A DNA stretch of 64,000 nucleotides from Progne subis subis (Eukaryota; Chordata; Aves; Passeriformes; Hirundinidae): positions 186,001 to 250,000 of the forward strand of contig JAKJHU010000062.1 of NCBI GenBank assembly GCA_022316685.1. Reading direction: 5' to 3'. The notes beneath the pieces were generated by a model. The model did no database searches. It was not told where the DNA came from and saw only the letters and a list, made by a program, of their open reading frames with translations. The position numbers and the translations under genes were made by a program. Positions 50,741-64,000 of the stretch are shown in pieces; within the stretch, counting starts at the first letter, position 1, and each line of letters starts with the position of its first letter.

Positions 50741-52596
50741 GTAAAATGTTCCACACCAGTGAAAAGGAAGAGCATGCGGCACTGCCAGAGGGATGTCCAT
50801 TCAAACCCTGCCGTTTGTCTGGTCAGGAAGCCTCTTTGAATTGTCATGGAGAAGTAAAAAACACTTTCTGCCAGTCAGACAGGTGGTACAGGAGCAGAGA
50901 TACCTGGACACAGGCACAACTAGCTTGTTTGCCTTGTGCCATATGGTTTTTCCTGCAGACACTGTGAGGGACTGGCAGAAGTGGCTGACAGGACAGGGCT
51001 TCCCAGCTCCTTTCACTTGCTCCTCTGGCTTGGCAGAGGTCTCCCTGCCACCAGACTGCCCCTCAGGAGCCCAACCAAAGCTGGCACTCCCTGGGAAGGG
51101 TCACGCTGGCTGCAGCAGGAGCATGGCTCCCCACCTTCTGCACCCCCGTATAAATACTCTGTGCTACGGTGTGAGCTGCACCAACAAAAACTCATCCTCC
51201 ATCGGCCACCCACTTCTAAATCCAGCAGTGACATTGAGACAGCTGGCTGGGCCCTGCTAAAATAGAAACAAACAAGAGATTCCAGCAGCCATCGAGCCAA
51301 GTTCAGGGCAGCAACTGAGTCATGACATGGCAAATTAGCCTTGAATTCACTGGTGCTCAACTGCTCTATTTAGGACAGTCAGTAGGGAGACAAAACCCCA
51401 TCTCATCCCACACTGTTTAACTCACACTGCCTCATGCACTTTGTTAGGGTCTCTCTAGGCTTTCCAGATTTCTTTGGAAGCCCAAGAATGAGTTTTTGTG
51501 AACACCATGATTACAAGGGGTGTATACAAGGGGCAAACGGGGGAAAAAAGGAAAAAAAAGAATACCAGGCTTGATTAATCAACAAGTACGACCAGTGGTT
51601 CTAACCATGCCTTTCCATACTGTTCATGGTCCTGTTCTCATGCTGCTACTTTGATTTCAAACACTCCATGGAGCAGTATTCAGCATTTTTACCTTTAATA
51701 GCCTGAAATTCCTGGTTAATGAAAAATTAAAAGAAGCCCTCTGAGTATGATGCAGAAAAAGCAGTAGGCACGAAACTCTCAACTTAATGTCACTTAGCTT
51801 TATGTAATGCTACTTCAACAGGAAAGCAGTACCTATGGGATAAAAGATTTTACATTTGTTGATAAACAAGGGACTTAAGCCAATGGAAGGAAAATTAAAA
51901 ATAACGGCATGAAATAAAAATGGGACCACTGAGGTCCAAATATGAAATCTGCAGGTGTTAAACCTTTATAGAGGTTTTCTGAATGCTCACTGTCTTGGTT
52001 AGAGAAACAGCGTGCACTTCAGTTGCACCTGTGGTATATTAAATTTAAGAAAGGTCAGAGTTAAGCAAGCCAGTTTTCATGAACGCTGAGCACCCACAGT
52101 ACTCATTAGCTGCTCTGTAAGCCAGAGTGAGGCAGGTTGGGAAGAGTGAAGAACAAAGCCACTAGTTCCTCAATGACACGTATTTTCTTCCATGGAAAAA
52201 AGGCCACTCAGCAAACCCGTAACCCTTGGATCAGTTCTTGCTGCAGCCTGTCAGCTCTTCTTCCCACCCTGCCAACATCTAACTCTTTGTAGGGCCACAA
52301 AGAAACTTAAGATGACCTCGCTGAAAAACACCAACCCTGAAAGGATTTCAGGTTCATCTCAACTTCTTGGCGTTACATAAAACCCAACGTGGGTCTTCAA
52401 CATAAGGGCCACAGGGAAAGTCAGTGGTCAGTAAGACTAAACAGTTTGATGCTGCCAGTGTTTCAAAAGGCAGAGCTTGCTGGCATCCTGCAGTGATAAA
52501 ATGTGTCCCAGTCAACACATGTATTGTTGTGTGAGTATATGAATTCAAATTCAGGCTCCTGACAAAAATTAAAACAATCAAGGGATAACCAAAAAT

Positions 52597-52657
52597 AACC
52601 CAACTAAAAACAACAACATCAAACCCAACCAAATTAAAAAAACCCACAAAACCCCAT
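52597..52657 (+). repeat. A/C-rich tract
   Basis: Mostly A and C (AACCCAACTAAAAACAACAAC, then CCCAACCAAATTAAAAAAACC) with few other bases. Confidence 0.6.
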
Positions 52658-55582
52658 TTTCAGCAGGGTCAGTTCCTGACAACTTACTATGCAACTGATT
52701 TAATAGCACTGCTGGTATGAAATGGATAAAAATGGTTAGAAAGCACTATTACTCTGTCAACAGCCACCTGAACTTAACAAGACAAAATAACTATGAAACC
52801 ACAGCCAGTTAAGCACCTTGAAAATCATGTCTTCAAAAACTCAGTTTCTGGGTATTTTGTCTGACCACCACAAATACTTACAAGGGAATGAGGAAGCAAA
52901 TTATCGTCATTCAGGAAAGCTTGTTACAAAATACGCTTCAGAATTCTGTATCACAATCTGTATAAATGCAGTATCTGCTTCCAAGTCAATTCCACTTCCC
53001 TTGACTGCAGCACTTTAGGCCATGCAGCCTTCACATTTTATTTTCACCCTCCAAAGTAAATGGAAGTCATGCAGCTTCTCCATTGGCTGGAAGAAGAATT
53101 TGAACTTAGGACTGAGTAATGAATAAATTTGTGTGTACAAGAAAAACTGGCTGGCTTGTATTACAACAAGGACACAATAATTTATAGATGAGTGAAGGTG
53201 AATCTCTGTTTAAGATGCTCTCCAAACTGCATTAGTTTGTTAATGCACTCAAAGCATTAGGAAAGGTTATGCTGGAACGGCTGGAAAATGGATTCCGTGA
53301 TTGTGAAATCCAGCTTGTAAGCAGAAAAATCCCTCTTCTGGGAGCCAAAAGAAAATGGACAGCCAAAGCACTCCCAAAACATTAGGAAGATGATGGCATT
53401 TTTCTTGCCTTCGAAATCAGCATAGATGAATGAAAACAGTTAAATAATCTGTGCCTCCAGTGTACTTAGCAAGAAAAACACTGCCACTGAGTGAAGGTCA
53501 AGCCATCTGTGCACTCCTGACAACAAGAGTCTTTCTAGACACAGAGAGGTACACCCAAAGTATGAGAATTAAACTAAGTACCCAGCTGAACATGGCTACC
53601 CTTGGTGTTGGCACTCAAGAGGAAAAAGAAAATATCAGCAATCATTTCTGAAAGACAGGAACTGCTTTTTTTGGTTTCACAGGAGTGGCTGAATCTCCCA
53701 GGTGTTCCATCTCCAGCTGGCACGGTGCAGTTCCATCAGCAAAATGCGTGGCTCATCTTTTACCACTGCTAGAATTGCCTGCACATGCAAACTCTCCAAA
53801 ATGCATTCAGATCATCCCTTAATGTGAAAATTGCCCAGTCCTTCAAGGCCATCTGGAAAACATCTCATATTAGGCAGTAAGGTCCAGACATCTACACTGG
53901 TCATATATTTGGATGTCTGTGTTAAGCAAGGCAGTATCATACCACTGTAATGCAAAGCCTAAGAAGATTATGTATTGCTGAAAGAACCAATATAAAAACA
54001 GAGATAAGATTTTTTTGAAGAAAAAATGCAAGCTGCAGCTTTAGAATCTTTAGAAATGCCACCAGTCTTCAAGTCAGCACAAGTACAGTAAAAAAAAAAG
54101 GAACAAATTTGACCTGCATGTTTAGTGAGGAAGATGGAAAGCCAAGGATCAGATGACTTTCCAATACACCAAAATGTATCTGCAGAAACTGGCTTCTCAC
54201 GTAACCCAACATGAACACTTGGTTTTAAGGCACGAGGCTGTGCAAGTGAAGTAGCTGCAGCATCACAGGAAAGGGACAAAAAAAGGCATCAGCTGTTGGT
54301 ATGAGAAAAATCACAGGAACTACCCAAGACAGACTGGCTTGTGGTTTCCTTTGGGTTAGCAGAAATCATAGGAGTACTTTCCTGATTGCCTTAGAGTATT
54401 TGCCAGCAAATTACCACAATGGTTTCCTCTTAAGAATAAAGTGTGTTCTCAGATTAGGAGACTACATCACTTTAACAGGGAAATTCTGTTATTGATTTTC
54501 ATGGTCGTAAGAAAAAAATACAAACCAAATCCTTTGTAGCTGATCTCTTCTGGAGCAAAAACCTTATCAGAAGCTAAAAGGCAGAGGGCTGTGCAGCACC
54601 AAGCTAAAGGAAGTGCAGAGTGGTAACTTTTGGCAAATTCTGTCACTATAAACAGTGACCATGGTAACAAACAGGAGGGGTTTTTTCCCTCTAGACCCTG
54701 GGGGGGGGGAAAAAAAAATAAGTCATGGACATTTCTGTGTGTGTACATATATTAGTCTTTGTACGTCATTACAATGTTTGTGTGTCAGGACCTTGCTGTA
54801 GAACAGCTGCTCTCTTACTTTGGGTAATGTATATCCCCATTGATCTCCTGCTCAAAAAGGAAACAACAAACACAATTTTTCTGTCTTTCTTTGTTGCCCA
54901 AAATGGAATATCTCTAAAAGCAAACCTGAAGAAGTTTTTAGCTGACAAACATGAGGCAAGAAAGAGGATGCTACACAATAAATACATAACAAAATGGTAA
55001 TTATCTTTTGATGTGTTATTTCTGGCCCGGTTTCTTCCAAGGACATCTGTTTAGAAACCACAATTAAATTACTTTACTCTGCAGCTAGCATGGGGGTGGG
55101 GGTGAAAAAATGAAAATCAACAACTAAAAATGCTGATAGCTAATAACGTCTTCTTTGAGAAAGCGAGAGTCAACTTTTTAAAAAAGATTACAAGGCTACA
55201 AGTACTTACCAAGTTATAAATCACTCTTCAAGTATACTGTGGCACAGGAAAATCTGTGATGAAAACAGTGTCTAGATCATGTACTAAAGCGGCACCACAT
55301 TACTCAAAACAACACTTGCCATGCAAAACTGAGGCCTTTGAGATCTCAGCACCACTTCAATCTCTGTTCAGCAGAATGGCCAGGACTAACTCACTGGTTA
55401 AAATCAGGTCCTGTTTGCCTTCCTTAATAATGTGGGTGACACGATTGTGCAAAATTTCCAGCTTTTAGTCTTGGATCATGGACTTTTTGCATCACTGTGC
55501 TTTATACTTAAGGTTTAAGATACACACAGCGCTCCCACCCTATTCAGGCATATCTTGTTTGCCTATACAAAGGCATCACACA

Positions 55583-55650
55583 ATAATCTTGATTGTCAGG
55601 GACTTCCAGAGGTCATCCAGTCCAACCCCCTGCTCTAAGAAGAATCAGAT
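55583..55650 (-). mobile_element. CR1 LINE 3' scrap
   Basis: Plus-strand GTCAGGGACTTCCAGAGGTC, ATCCAGTCCAACCCCCTGCTC, TAAGAAGAATCAGAT is the complement of an avian CR1 3' end, with the 3' octamers lost or diverged. Confidence 0.7.
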
Positions 55651-57390
55651 GTCAATGGGAAATACAAGAAAAAAGGCATTCTTACTGAAACAACTTCATT
55701 ATGAAGTCCCCACACAAAGAGGAGACTTGGAATCATTTAATCTCTTGCTTGGAGAAATGCCAACAACATACTGGAAACCTGAGTGTTTCTGCTGGATTGT
55801 GGAGCAGCCAGTGCACAGGAAGGGTTGCAAAGCACAGTTCTCTTGCTCTGGTCAGTGAGGACACAACTATTAGGTACCCATCAGCCATCGCTTTCTCAGC
55901 TACCAAAAAATCCCATCAACTATGCTGGAGTCGTATGAGCATATTTGTGTTCTGAGTGTATAAAATAAAAGCTAATACCATGATTTCCTCATGAAAATTC
56001 ACTCTGAAGACAACTCTACCATATACTCATTGGTCTTGTGTAATATCCACCACACCCTTCAATAAAACTTCCCAAGAACAACCACAGGACAAAGAAAATT
56101 AAACAGCCCCTTCAAACTCACCATGGTCTATCTGTGAGTCACTCCTGAGAGTAAGGATATTTTTACTGAAATCGGGATATCTTACAATTCTGAATCGATG
56201 ATATATTTTCATTATTTTGTACCCCACTGCCATCCTGCAACGAGGCACTACTTTTAGATGCAAAAAATCCTGTGTCCTTGAGCTTTGTCACAGTGTTTAA
56301 TGAAAAAGTGTACGTGGGAAAGCTTTGTGACCTAGAAAGGAGATGTACTGTATGAATGATGCACCAAGCCCTGAGAGTAAGACGTCATTATTCTATTTAT
56401 ATCTATAGGCAGGGGAAAAATGAGTCCAGTAAAAAGATGAAATGCTTCATGTGCTGCAGGAATTTTGTTTATATGAACAGGTTTTTAAAAACCCCAAAAG
56501 ACCAAAAAACCCAGCACCCAAACATGAAGACTAACATCCTTGTGGTACAAAGAAAAAAAATAACCAAATTTATAATGATCAAATCTCTTGGCCAATTTAT
56601 TCTCTTGTGTATTTAGTTTGCCACGTCTCCAGTTGCCTGACACAAAGCAAAAATATTTCAAATCCGTGGTTTATAAGTAGGCTAACAAACCCATTTAAAA
56701 ATTATGTTCAACTGTTTTCAAGCAATCTCACAAGATATTTAGAAATACAGTGGGGTTTTTTTTTTTTCAGGTTTCCTTCAAGAAACACCTATTTTCTTTC
56801 CTCTCCTGTGGTTGCACACTGCCATGGGCACGTGAGCCAGAGACACCAGCGCAACAGAAGTGTCAGACCAAGCCAACACCCTGGGCACTTTATGGAATGG
56901 CTCTCAAGGGTTTGCAGAACACAGTGCAGATTCCACACCTGTGACTGTATTTTAGCCCAGATTAGATAAAGTGCAAGAAGGAAGGAAAGGGTAACCCATC
57001 ATTCTCGGGAAATCACAATGTAGGACAGTTTTAGTGTCCACACATCCTGCTGTAATCTCTCAGGTATTTTTCCTGTTATATTCCCCTTGTGTTGTCTGAT
57101 CATCAACAGCATCAACACTGAGGAGAGGAAGAGCTCCCTGAATTTATTCCAAGACATCACTGGAGTCCATTTGTAAGAAGCAACTATCATCATAAACAGC
57201 GTCTCTCTCTCTCATCCTGCTCTTCATTTAAACCTTAATTCACACTGGTAAAAATCCTAGTGAACTGCCTCTCCTATGTTCAGAACATTCTGAAAAACCA
57301 CTGGCAAGCACAGGAGAGCTCAGGGACCCACTCAAACACACTTATCCTACATATAACGAGCTAAGGGAGCTATTTCAGCCCTACCTTCCC

Positions 57391-57513
57391 AAACGAACAA
57401 ACAAAACAAAACAAACAAACAAAAACAACAAAAAACCCACAAACAAACAAACAAAAAAAGAAAAAAAAAAAAGAAAGGAAAAAACCAAACCACACACACA
57501 CAAAAACCCCCCC
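57391..57513 (+). repeat. Long A/C-rich tract
   Basis: About 120 bp of (CAAA)n, (CAAAA)n, A runs with single G interruptions, CACACACACA and a C7 block. Almost T-free. Confidence 0.85.
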
Positions 57514-58151
57514 ACATGCAAAATCAATTACCAGTTCTGCTCTTTTGACCCTCTGGATCTAACAGCTGAAGCTCACAGACTCCCTCACATCACATGCTCC
57601 TATGACAGCCCTGGTACATATTTTAGTCATGGAAAAAACAAAACCTTTGATGGCCACTGCAGTTGTCATCAAACCAACCAGAACCCTGTCTGCTTCCATT
57701 CTGCATTTCCTTCTCTGAATATTCCCCACGGACTCACAGCAGGCTCTGGAAGATACACTCTCAGACTACCTTTCCTAGAGGACTTCTGATTGGCAATAAA
57801 ATGAGAATCTGCTGTGGTTTTTAGAAGGAAGTTTCTGACACACATCTGCAACACACTCCCCACTCTTCTAAGCAAGAGCAGCAGGTTCTGTTGGCAGGAT
57901 AAAGCTGACACAAGTAGTGAACGGGTTTAAGCTCTGGGAAGAAGGGATCCACCAGTAATCTACTGAAACATAACTAACCAGTCACAAAGGAGTAACACTC
58001 GCAGTGCAGAGGCACTGCCATAGAAGGGACACAATTTTCTAGTGCTTCACCATAATGAAAATGCCAGTAAACAGCGCTATTTACCCTTTTTAGCTGCCAT
58101 CAGCAGGCTGTCTTGATGCTTGCAAATGTTCTGGAGCTTCAAATACAGCTC

Positions 58152-58199
58152 AGAGAATCACAGGAAGGGAACTCCGGAGGACATCTTGTCCAATTTCCC
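58152..58199 (-). mobile_element. Possible CR1 LINE scrap
   Basis: AGAGAATCACAGGAAGGGAAC, then TCCGGAGGACATCTTGTCCAA, resembles the complement of the CR1 3' terminus ('agaatcacag ... gggacctccggaggtcatctagtccaa'). Short but with the right order. Confidence 0.55.
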
Positions 58200-58393
58200 A
58201 ATATTTAGTTGTAATAAACACCAGACCCATTTTACAGCAGCTGATTCTAATCCTATATCCATTAACAAAACCAACACCAACTCCTTACAACCAAGTGAAG
58301 GAACACGGACCTGAGTTAAACATCCAAATTTTTAAGCTTCCAACAGCAACAAAATCTGTTCTTCATCAATTTTTCTCACCTTTGATTTCCCTG

Positions 58394-58411
58394 TTTTTTT
58401 TTTTTTTTTTT
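58394..58411 (-). repeat. Poly(T) tract
   Basis: Eighteen T followed by GAGTGG. CpG-bearing sequence follows (GTGCGGTTCGCGTGCCGG). Confidence 0.85.
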
Positions 58412-59956
58412 GAGTGGAAACTATCGTGCGGTTCGCGTGCCGGCAGAATCCCGGCTGGAGGCTGCCAGCTCTGCACCCAGCCATGTGTTGTGTTCGGCAC
58501 GTTGGAAAATGTTTGGGACACTCAGACCTAAGAGTGCCAACTCATGGCTGTGGAAAATTACCAAATGGTTACTGAGGAGAAAGCTTGGATAAATCGCCAA
58601 TTGTTCACTGAGGATTTTAGTCTTGTCTCCCCTTTTTCACTGAGTGTCTCTGTCTTCTCTTACAAAACTGCAGCTTTAGAGTTAGGACACTTTGTACTTT
58701 CCCCCCCATATTACTAATTACTGCCACCAAGCCATGAAGAACTATCCCACACTAAGTAATTTTTCCTTCTTTTACATCATTACATTCTTTGGTTGGCTAG
58801 AGTCCTTTATTGAAAAAAGGGGTGACGAAGCTTAGTTGTTTCTTATATTTGGTTTATATACACACAAAACCAAACCAGACATCATGCTGTTCATGACAGG
58901 TTTACTTTACTCAAACAGCAAAGCTAGCAAGCCCAACTTTACTTTTTTTATTATTTTTTTAATCAAGTTTCAAAGCCAAAAACCTTCTTTTAGTGAGAAG
59001 CAGCTTAGGACTTCATGTAAACAGCAGCGTGAAAATAGGTCAGATTTTGACAAGTCTCTGAGTTACCTCACAGAAAGTCTGTGAGGAAATTGGAGATTTT
59101 CTGGGAAACTTACCCACATCATGTTTCCATTACTGAACAAATAATAAAATTATGAAAACAGGAAGGAGGTTTTTCACTGTAGCCTACTGTATTTGTTTCT
59201 TTGTCTCCCAATAAATTTCCAATGGTCTGCATACTTCTCAGTCCAATTATTTCTAGAATAAGAAATCTCACATTTTATTTTTCTTAGTTTATATTTTAGA
59301 TGATTTGTAATACTGTTACAAATCATACACTGCCACAACAAACCAACAGACAAGTCACCACGAAAATCTAAGTTGTTTGGTTTGGGTTTTCTTTCAACAA
59401 GCCAACCAATACCCATTACGGCAAAATAATTTATTTTTCAAGGAAGCATAAGTGGCAAAGTCTAAATGTTCAACCTCCTGTGTTATTAACAACTGAGATA
59501 GCTGATACAGGCATGTATGAGGTCACAAATCACAGGAATCTTTTTAAGAAAGCATCTGGGAATGAGTAACTTTGGTACAAACTGAGCACATGGGAAGATC
59601 CCCTGACCTACCAGAAGGACATGCTAGAAAAACATCTGGCTCAACTTCACCATTTTTGGAATTCCACAGGAGCACAACCAGAACTGTGTCCCCTGTCCGC
59701 AACAACCAAACTGCTTTACCACTTCCAGGACTGATTCATTCAAGTGAAAACACGAAAACAAAGCAAGAAGTCCTTTTAGGATATGCAAAGCAGCTGAGGT
59801 GGGGCTTGCAATTTCCCCTCCATGGGCTCTACCCAAGAAGGGTCACGTTCCACAAATCCATGCTAACAGGTGCTCAAATGCCAGCCAGCAAAGCTCACTG
59901 AAATCACGGCAGGCCTTAACCTTTTACTGCTGGGCTCAACACTTCAACACAGTTAA

Positions 59957-59972
59957 GAGCTCTTAAGAGCTC
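59957..59972. repeat. 16-bp perfect palindrome
   Basis: GAGCTCTTAAGAGCTC, self-complementary, formed by two tandem TTAAGAGCTC units. Confidence 0.8.
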
Positions 59973-61088
59973 ATCTGGTTTAAGGCCAAAGTATCCAGTG
60001 TTTTACTCAATCATGTTGATAAAAAGGATTATCAACCAGCTACTTAACACACTCTTTTGCAGTATTTCCATCCCTCTGACTGCTCACCTATTTTTGTGGA
60101 AGATAACCCGTTTTACAGTATATGAAAGTTAATGATTCTTCCTAGTGTACAAGGTGTACACCATGTGCTTGGCAGAGATAAAGACCTGGTGCGCCCCATA
60201 AAGCTTGCCATCAAAGCAGTCACATTAAAAAAAAATAACAACACGAAATAAGGGAAATATGGACAGTTAAATCAGCAATTTTTTGAGCCCCTCCTTCACA
60301 CAAAACTTAAATACCACTGCAGAAATATAAGGAGGATCTGTTATAATTTTTTTTTCTGTACTGGTAATTTTAACAAAATCCAGAATAAAAGCAAGCAAGG
60401 CCTGAACCACAATATTCCAAGCAAACCTCATTAGAGCAGACTGGGAATGGAACTGTGCCAGCTGAACACTCCGTGATCTCCAGAAGCACAGCATCCGTGC
60501 ACTTCTGCGTGACCTTCACAGACACTGCCACAGGCTCTACACCTTCAAATATTCCAACAGTGCCTCATGACAGAAATGTCAGTGTCCAGACGTCTTTTGT
60601 GGTGGTTTTATAATGGGAGACCTTTAATTTACTTCAGATTTTTCAGGCTTCCCTCACATTTTAAGAGCTTTGCTGTTGGAATAAAGCAGGGTGCAATTTG
60701 ATTTTAAACCCTCCATTTCTTGACCTATTTGAAATGAGGCATCTTCTATTTTGTATGGAATGAATGCAAACCAGTCTCACAAAGATCTTCTCCACTCTTT
60801 AAACAACCACCAATGAAACTCAGGTCTGCATCTTTTTGGTCCTGAAATGCAATCTGAGATCAAGCTGAATATTTCTTAATTAATTCAACTTTCAGCGCTT
60901 TCAAGTCTAAGTAAGTTTTACACTAGCTGAGGTTCTCTCTCAAAAATACCCATCAGTGGCCATCTCAGAACTACATCAATATCTTCCCTTACACTTGGAA
61001 GAGAAAATAAAGCAAATTAGACCAAATCCAGTAGTTATACCTGTGAGTGGTGGAAAGAGAGCCTTAAACTCACAAACTCTAAAGATTT

Positions 61089-61230
61089 GGGGCTGAGAAT
61101 TGTCCAAATGCTTCTTGAACTCCGTCAGGCTTGGGGCTGTGACTACTTCCCTGGGGAGCCTGTTCAGTGCCTGACCACTGATCTCACTCCTCTGGGCGAG
61201 AAACCTTTTCCTGTAACTTCAGAACATTTA
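61089..61230 (-). mobile_element. CR1 LINE fragment
   Basis: Plus-strand TGTCCAAATGCTTCTTGAAC, TCCGTCAGGCTTGGGGCTGT, GACTACTTCCCTGGGGAGCC, TGTTCAGTGCCTGACCACTG and GAGAAACCTTTTCCTGTAAC follow the complement of an avian CR1 3' UTR. The terminal part next to the octamer repeats is missing. It is a different subfamily from the copy at 9104. Confidence 0.85.
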
Positions 61231-63828
61231 TTATCATGATTTTCAAATTCCTCTCCGAGCTCTAAGATGTGTCATTGACCTAGAGTTTCATGGCTTTTAA
61301 CACTGTAGTTCCGTAGACTTGAGTTCTGATACATGAAGGTTGTCTATGATTACTCATGCATCAAAGTGAAATGAATCCAAGCTGCTCCAATTAGAAGCTC
61401 TAATTCCAGTAGAGGGAGAAGTCATTAAGTCCCATATTCAAGGGCATCCCTTTGGGGAACTTCCATAAACCTTAACTATGTGGGCAATAAACACAGAGTG
61501 ACAGCTCACATCAACTGAAATAATAAAACAGTGAGGTCATTTCTCTATAATGCTTATCAAAATTTTATCTCAAGTAAATGATTCATAGTACCAGATAGTA
61601 TCCATCAGGGCTACTCCTCTTTCTGCTTCAGTCAGACATTCTTTTGAGGGGAGAGACCTTTCAAACAGAAGAAGAGACAATCTTCCCTCAATTGTCATCT
61701 GGCAGTCTCCAATAGATAAGATAATGTTGCAAACAGACACCAACTGCTTATTTCACCTCTGAGGGACTCAATGCACGTCTACATGCAAAGAATATTTTTA
61801 TTTCCCTTCTCCACTGGTCTAGCCATACAGAGATCAGACCTGCTCTCCTGTCCTGCACACTTCCAGCACTATTACAGGCTCTTCAAGCATAGTTTCATTC
61901 GACACAGGCACGGTGGTTTTCCAGGCAGCAAAGGGAAATCAAGCACAAGCAGTCTGTAAAAGACTTCACAAATTGAAGCCTGGGCTCAGAAGAACTCTGA
62001 GGTACTTGTGACATTGAAATGAGCTGGGCCACTGACTTCAACCACAACACTGAACTGGATTTCCTCAATTTGTGCAACGCTCAAAACTCCAGGTTATTTT
62101 GACATGCACGCTGGGTGACCCAGGAATGCTCCTCCTCAGTAGCAGTGACCTAAGTTTACCAGGCATGAATCTTTTCTCATCTAGGATGAAGCCTGCCATA
62201 TGATACTGCCATCAAAGCTACTTCTCCAAAGCAAACTCTGTAACTTGAACATGCCTGTTTATTTACATTTTTTCTTAAATTACTGCTGCATCTAAAATTT
62301 TATAGGCAAAGAAATTTAAAAAAACCAAATAAAGCCAACAAAGCCCCAAACCCCACACTGTACTTCATTATCTTCTCTCCTGCCCATTGTACTTTACCAC
62401 GAGGAAAAAGGAGAGCTCTATTCCAAATCAGAGGAGACAGGAACAGAGGTTAGGAGATACACCCACATCCTGCAGATAGTCACTGCAGAAACAGCGTGAG
62501 AACCTGCATGTGAATATTCAAACATTCGCTAATTAAAACATTCAAATGCCCACACGTTTTTTTTTCCTTCTGATGTTCTTCATTATTGACAATATATGTG
62601 AAGCTGCATTTCGCAGCCCTTGTGGGTGGGCATAGGTCGTCCTCTGCTTCTTTATATTCTATTTTCCCCAAGAGAAGCTTATGCAATATCCTGATGTTCA
62701 AACAATAACAGAGTCATGGAAAATGTGCTTTTGCATGAAAACTTTAGGAGGGGGATGGGATGAGATGGAGAGCTGTCCCATTATACTCAAAAGTTTCAAT
62801 TTAAACCAGCTGTACAGTAAATAACTTCCTGCACTTTGCCACAAAGACACTGCAAGGATGCTCTCTGAAAACAAGTATTTTTTGGGTCAAGTGTGTACAT
62901 CCACTACAGTGATAACACTGCAAGCACTTCCTGCAAGCTCAGCAACAGCCACGTGGGATTCTGCACATCTTTCACCATATTCCAGTGTTGTTCTGCTTCA
63001 GAAGCAGGACCTGGCTTTCTGTGTCTCACCATGGCATTTCAGCCTGCTCAAGTAGCTCTCCTCGGTGTTAAAAGAGTGCTTCCCTAGAGAAACCTGTTTG
63101 CAAATCTCTTGTCCCTGTGCCAGTGGGAAAGCCCAAGCCTGACTCCATGACCACATGCCCAGTCCATACAGATGTTTCCATGTGAAATTCAGGATGAAGC
63201 CATCTCAGACTTTTCCCTCCAGCTGTGGAATGGAGGCAACTGAATTGAGTCCCTGTCTCTTTCCTTCACCCATCCATCTTTTCACATAACTTGTAGGAAA
63301 ACAGTTCCTTTCACCTTTCTACATCCTGTGAAAAATTTGTCTCTAGCAGACTCCAAGTCTTGGAAGTCAGGGCAAAACACATATTTATACAAGGAACAAA
63401 AAAATAGAATTTGTGTGAGTGGAAGAAACTCAGCTAAAATCAAATACTTCATGGTCCATCACCATAAATCAAATGCTTTCTGCCACATAAAGACACCCAT
63501 GATCAAAACTCACTAGCAAGACACCACGATGCACACAGGTTATGCAGAATTTTTACCTATTTTCAGATAATTTAAAGAGTTAAAGATAACTACTACACGT
63601 TTCTATGTTATTAGACAATGCAAAGCATGGTCTGGGTTCTTTATTTCTGCATGGAATCACTTAAAGTATGATGAGCTGTGACCTGACACAAATCTTTTAG
63701 TATTTCATGTTTTCTCCTAGAAGTTTTGATGCCTACTGAAAGGTAACAATGTGGAAATACCTGTTTTCATTTTAAAAAGTCAAGTTTTTAGTGACAATAG
63801 CCCAGGAAAAACTTGAGAAACATACCAG

Positions 63829-63895
63829 GAAAAAAAAAAACAAACCAAACCCCACAACAAAACAAACCACAAACAAAACAAAAATAAGACAAGTA
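63829..63895 (+). repeat. A/C-rich tract
   Basis: A12, then CAAACCAAACCCCACAACAA and similar units, ending near AAAATAAGAC. Confidence 0.8.
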
Positions 63896-63903
63896 AAAAC
63901 AAT

Positions 63904-63952
63904 GTTTGATATTAACAGGTATATACAGTTTGATACCTAACAGGTATATACA
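63904..63952 (+). repeat. 24/25-bp tandem duplication
   Basis: Two adjacent units, each GTTTGATA followed by TTAACAGG or CCTAACAGG and then TATATACA. The second unit has one extra base. Both share TAACAGGTATATACA (63913 and 63938). Confidence 0.9.
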
Positions 63953-64000
63953 CTCTAACATAAAGGTTTCTTTCTCTCTTTTTATAACTTGGGAATGACA

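Larger units (their letters stand above)
40492..55582. other. Unique non-coding sequence
   Basis: No gene recognised in 15 kb. It holds the 33-bp repeat pair, homopolymer tracts (43038, 46119), a possible MIR-like relic at 49630 and one weak exon candidate at 50653. Overlapping open frames of about 110-155 codons on both strands at 50626-51360 reflect higher G+C content and are not convincing genes. Confidence 0.5.
55651..64000. other. Unique non-coding sequence
   Basis: No gene recognised. It contains two CR1 scraps, two long A/C tracts, a poly(T) tract, a 16-bp palindrome and a short tandem duplication at the end. Confidence 0.55.

Noticed and set aside
50793..51260. 155-codon open frame overlapping three others
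   Set aside because: Four overlapping frames on both strands point to composition effects, not coding.
1..64000. CRISPR arrays, tRNA and rRNA genes, and bacterial operons
   Set aside because: No regularly spaced repeats, no tRNA-like cloverleaf sequence noticed by eye, and the repeat content is that of a bird nuclear genome.

Overview
The window looks like nuclear DNA from a bird, probably an intron or an intergenic stretch. The evidence is several truncated CR1 LINE 3' ends in both orientations, two related solo LTRs of an endogenous retrovirus with a songbird-like look, A+T-rich unique sequence with few CpGs, and many A/C-rich or homopolymer tracts. A passerine is my best guess, from memory of similar repeats only. 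Nothing looks bacterial, archaeal or viral.

I found no protein-coding gene I can name. The longest open frames (about 100-158 codons) overlap one another on both strands, match no family I recognise and have the lengths expected by chance. Three short open stretches are flanked by good splice signals (896-1008, 37989-38104, 50653-50740). They are listed as low-confidence exon candidates. I saw no tRNA, rRNA, known microRNA or CRISPR array.

Layout. 1-2817: unique sequence with one exon candidate and a GA repeat. 2818-3261: a solo LTR with TATA box, poly(A) signal and matching terminal inverted repeats. 3262-9103: unique sequence with two possible MIR-like relics and a CpG-rich, regulatory-looking patch near 5.6 kb. 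9104-9352: a CR1 3' end (minus). 9353-14728: unique. 14729-15070: an older CR1 (minus), followed by a pair of AP-1 motifs. 15071-24339: unique, with poly(A)/poly(T) tracts, a TA/CA microsatellite and two blocks that could be conserved enhancers. 24340-26592: two CR1 fragments (plus) around an E-box/GATA cluster. 26593-40067: unique, with a CR1 scrap, a long A/C tract and an exon candidate. 40068-40491: a second copy of the LTR. 40492-64000: unique, with an exact 33-bp repeat 972 bp apart, three CR1 scraps, A/C tracts and a 24/25-bp tandem duplication at the end.

There is no operon-like organisation and no set of genes working together. The most interesting points are the widely spaced exact 33-bp repeat, the possible exons, the LTR pair and the clustered transcription-factor motifs. 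I found no convincing new biological system.
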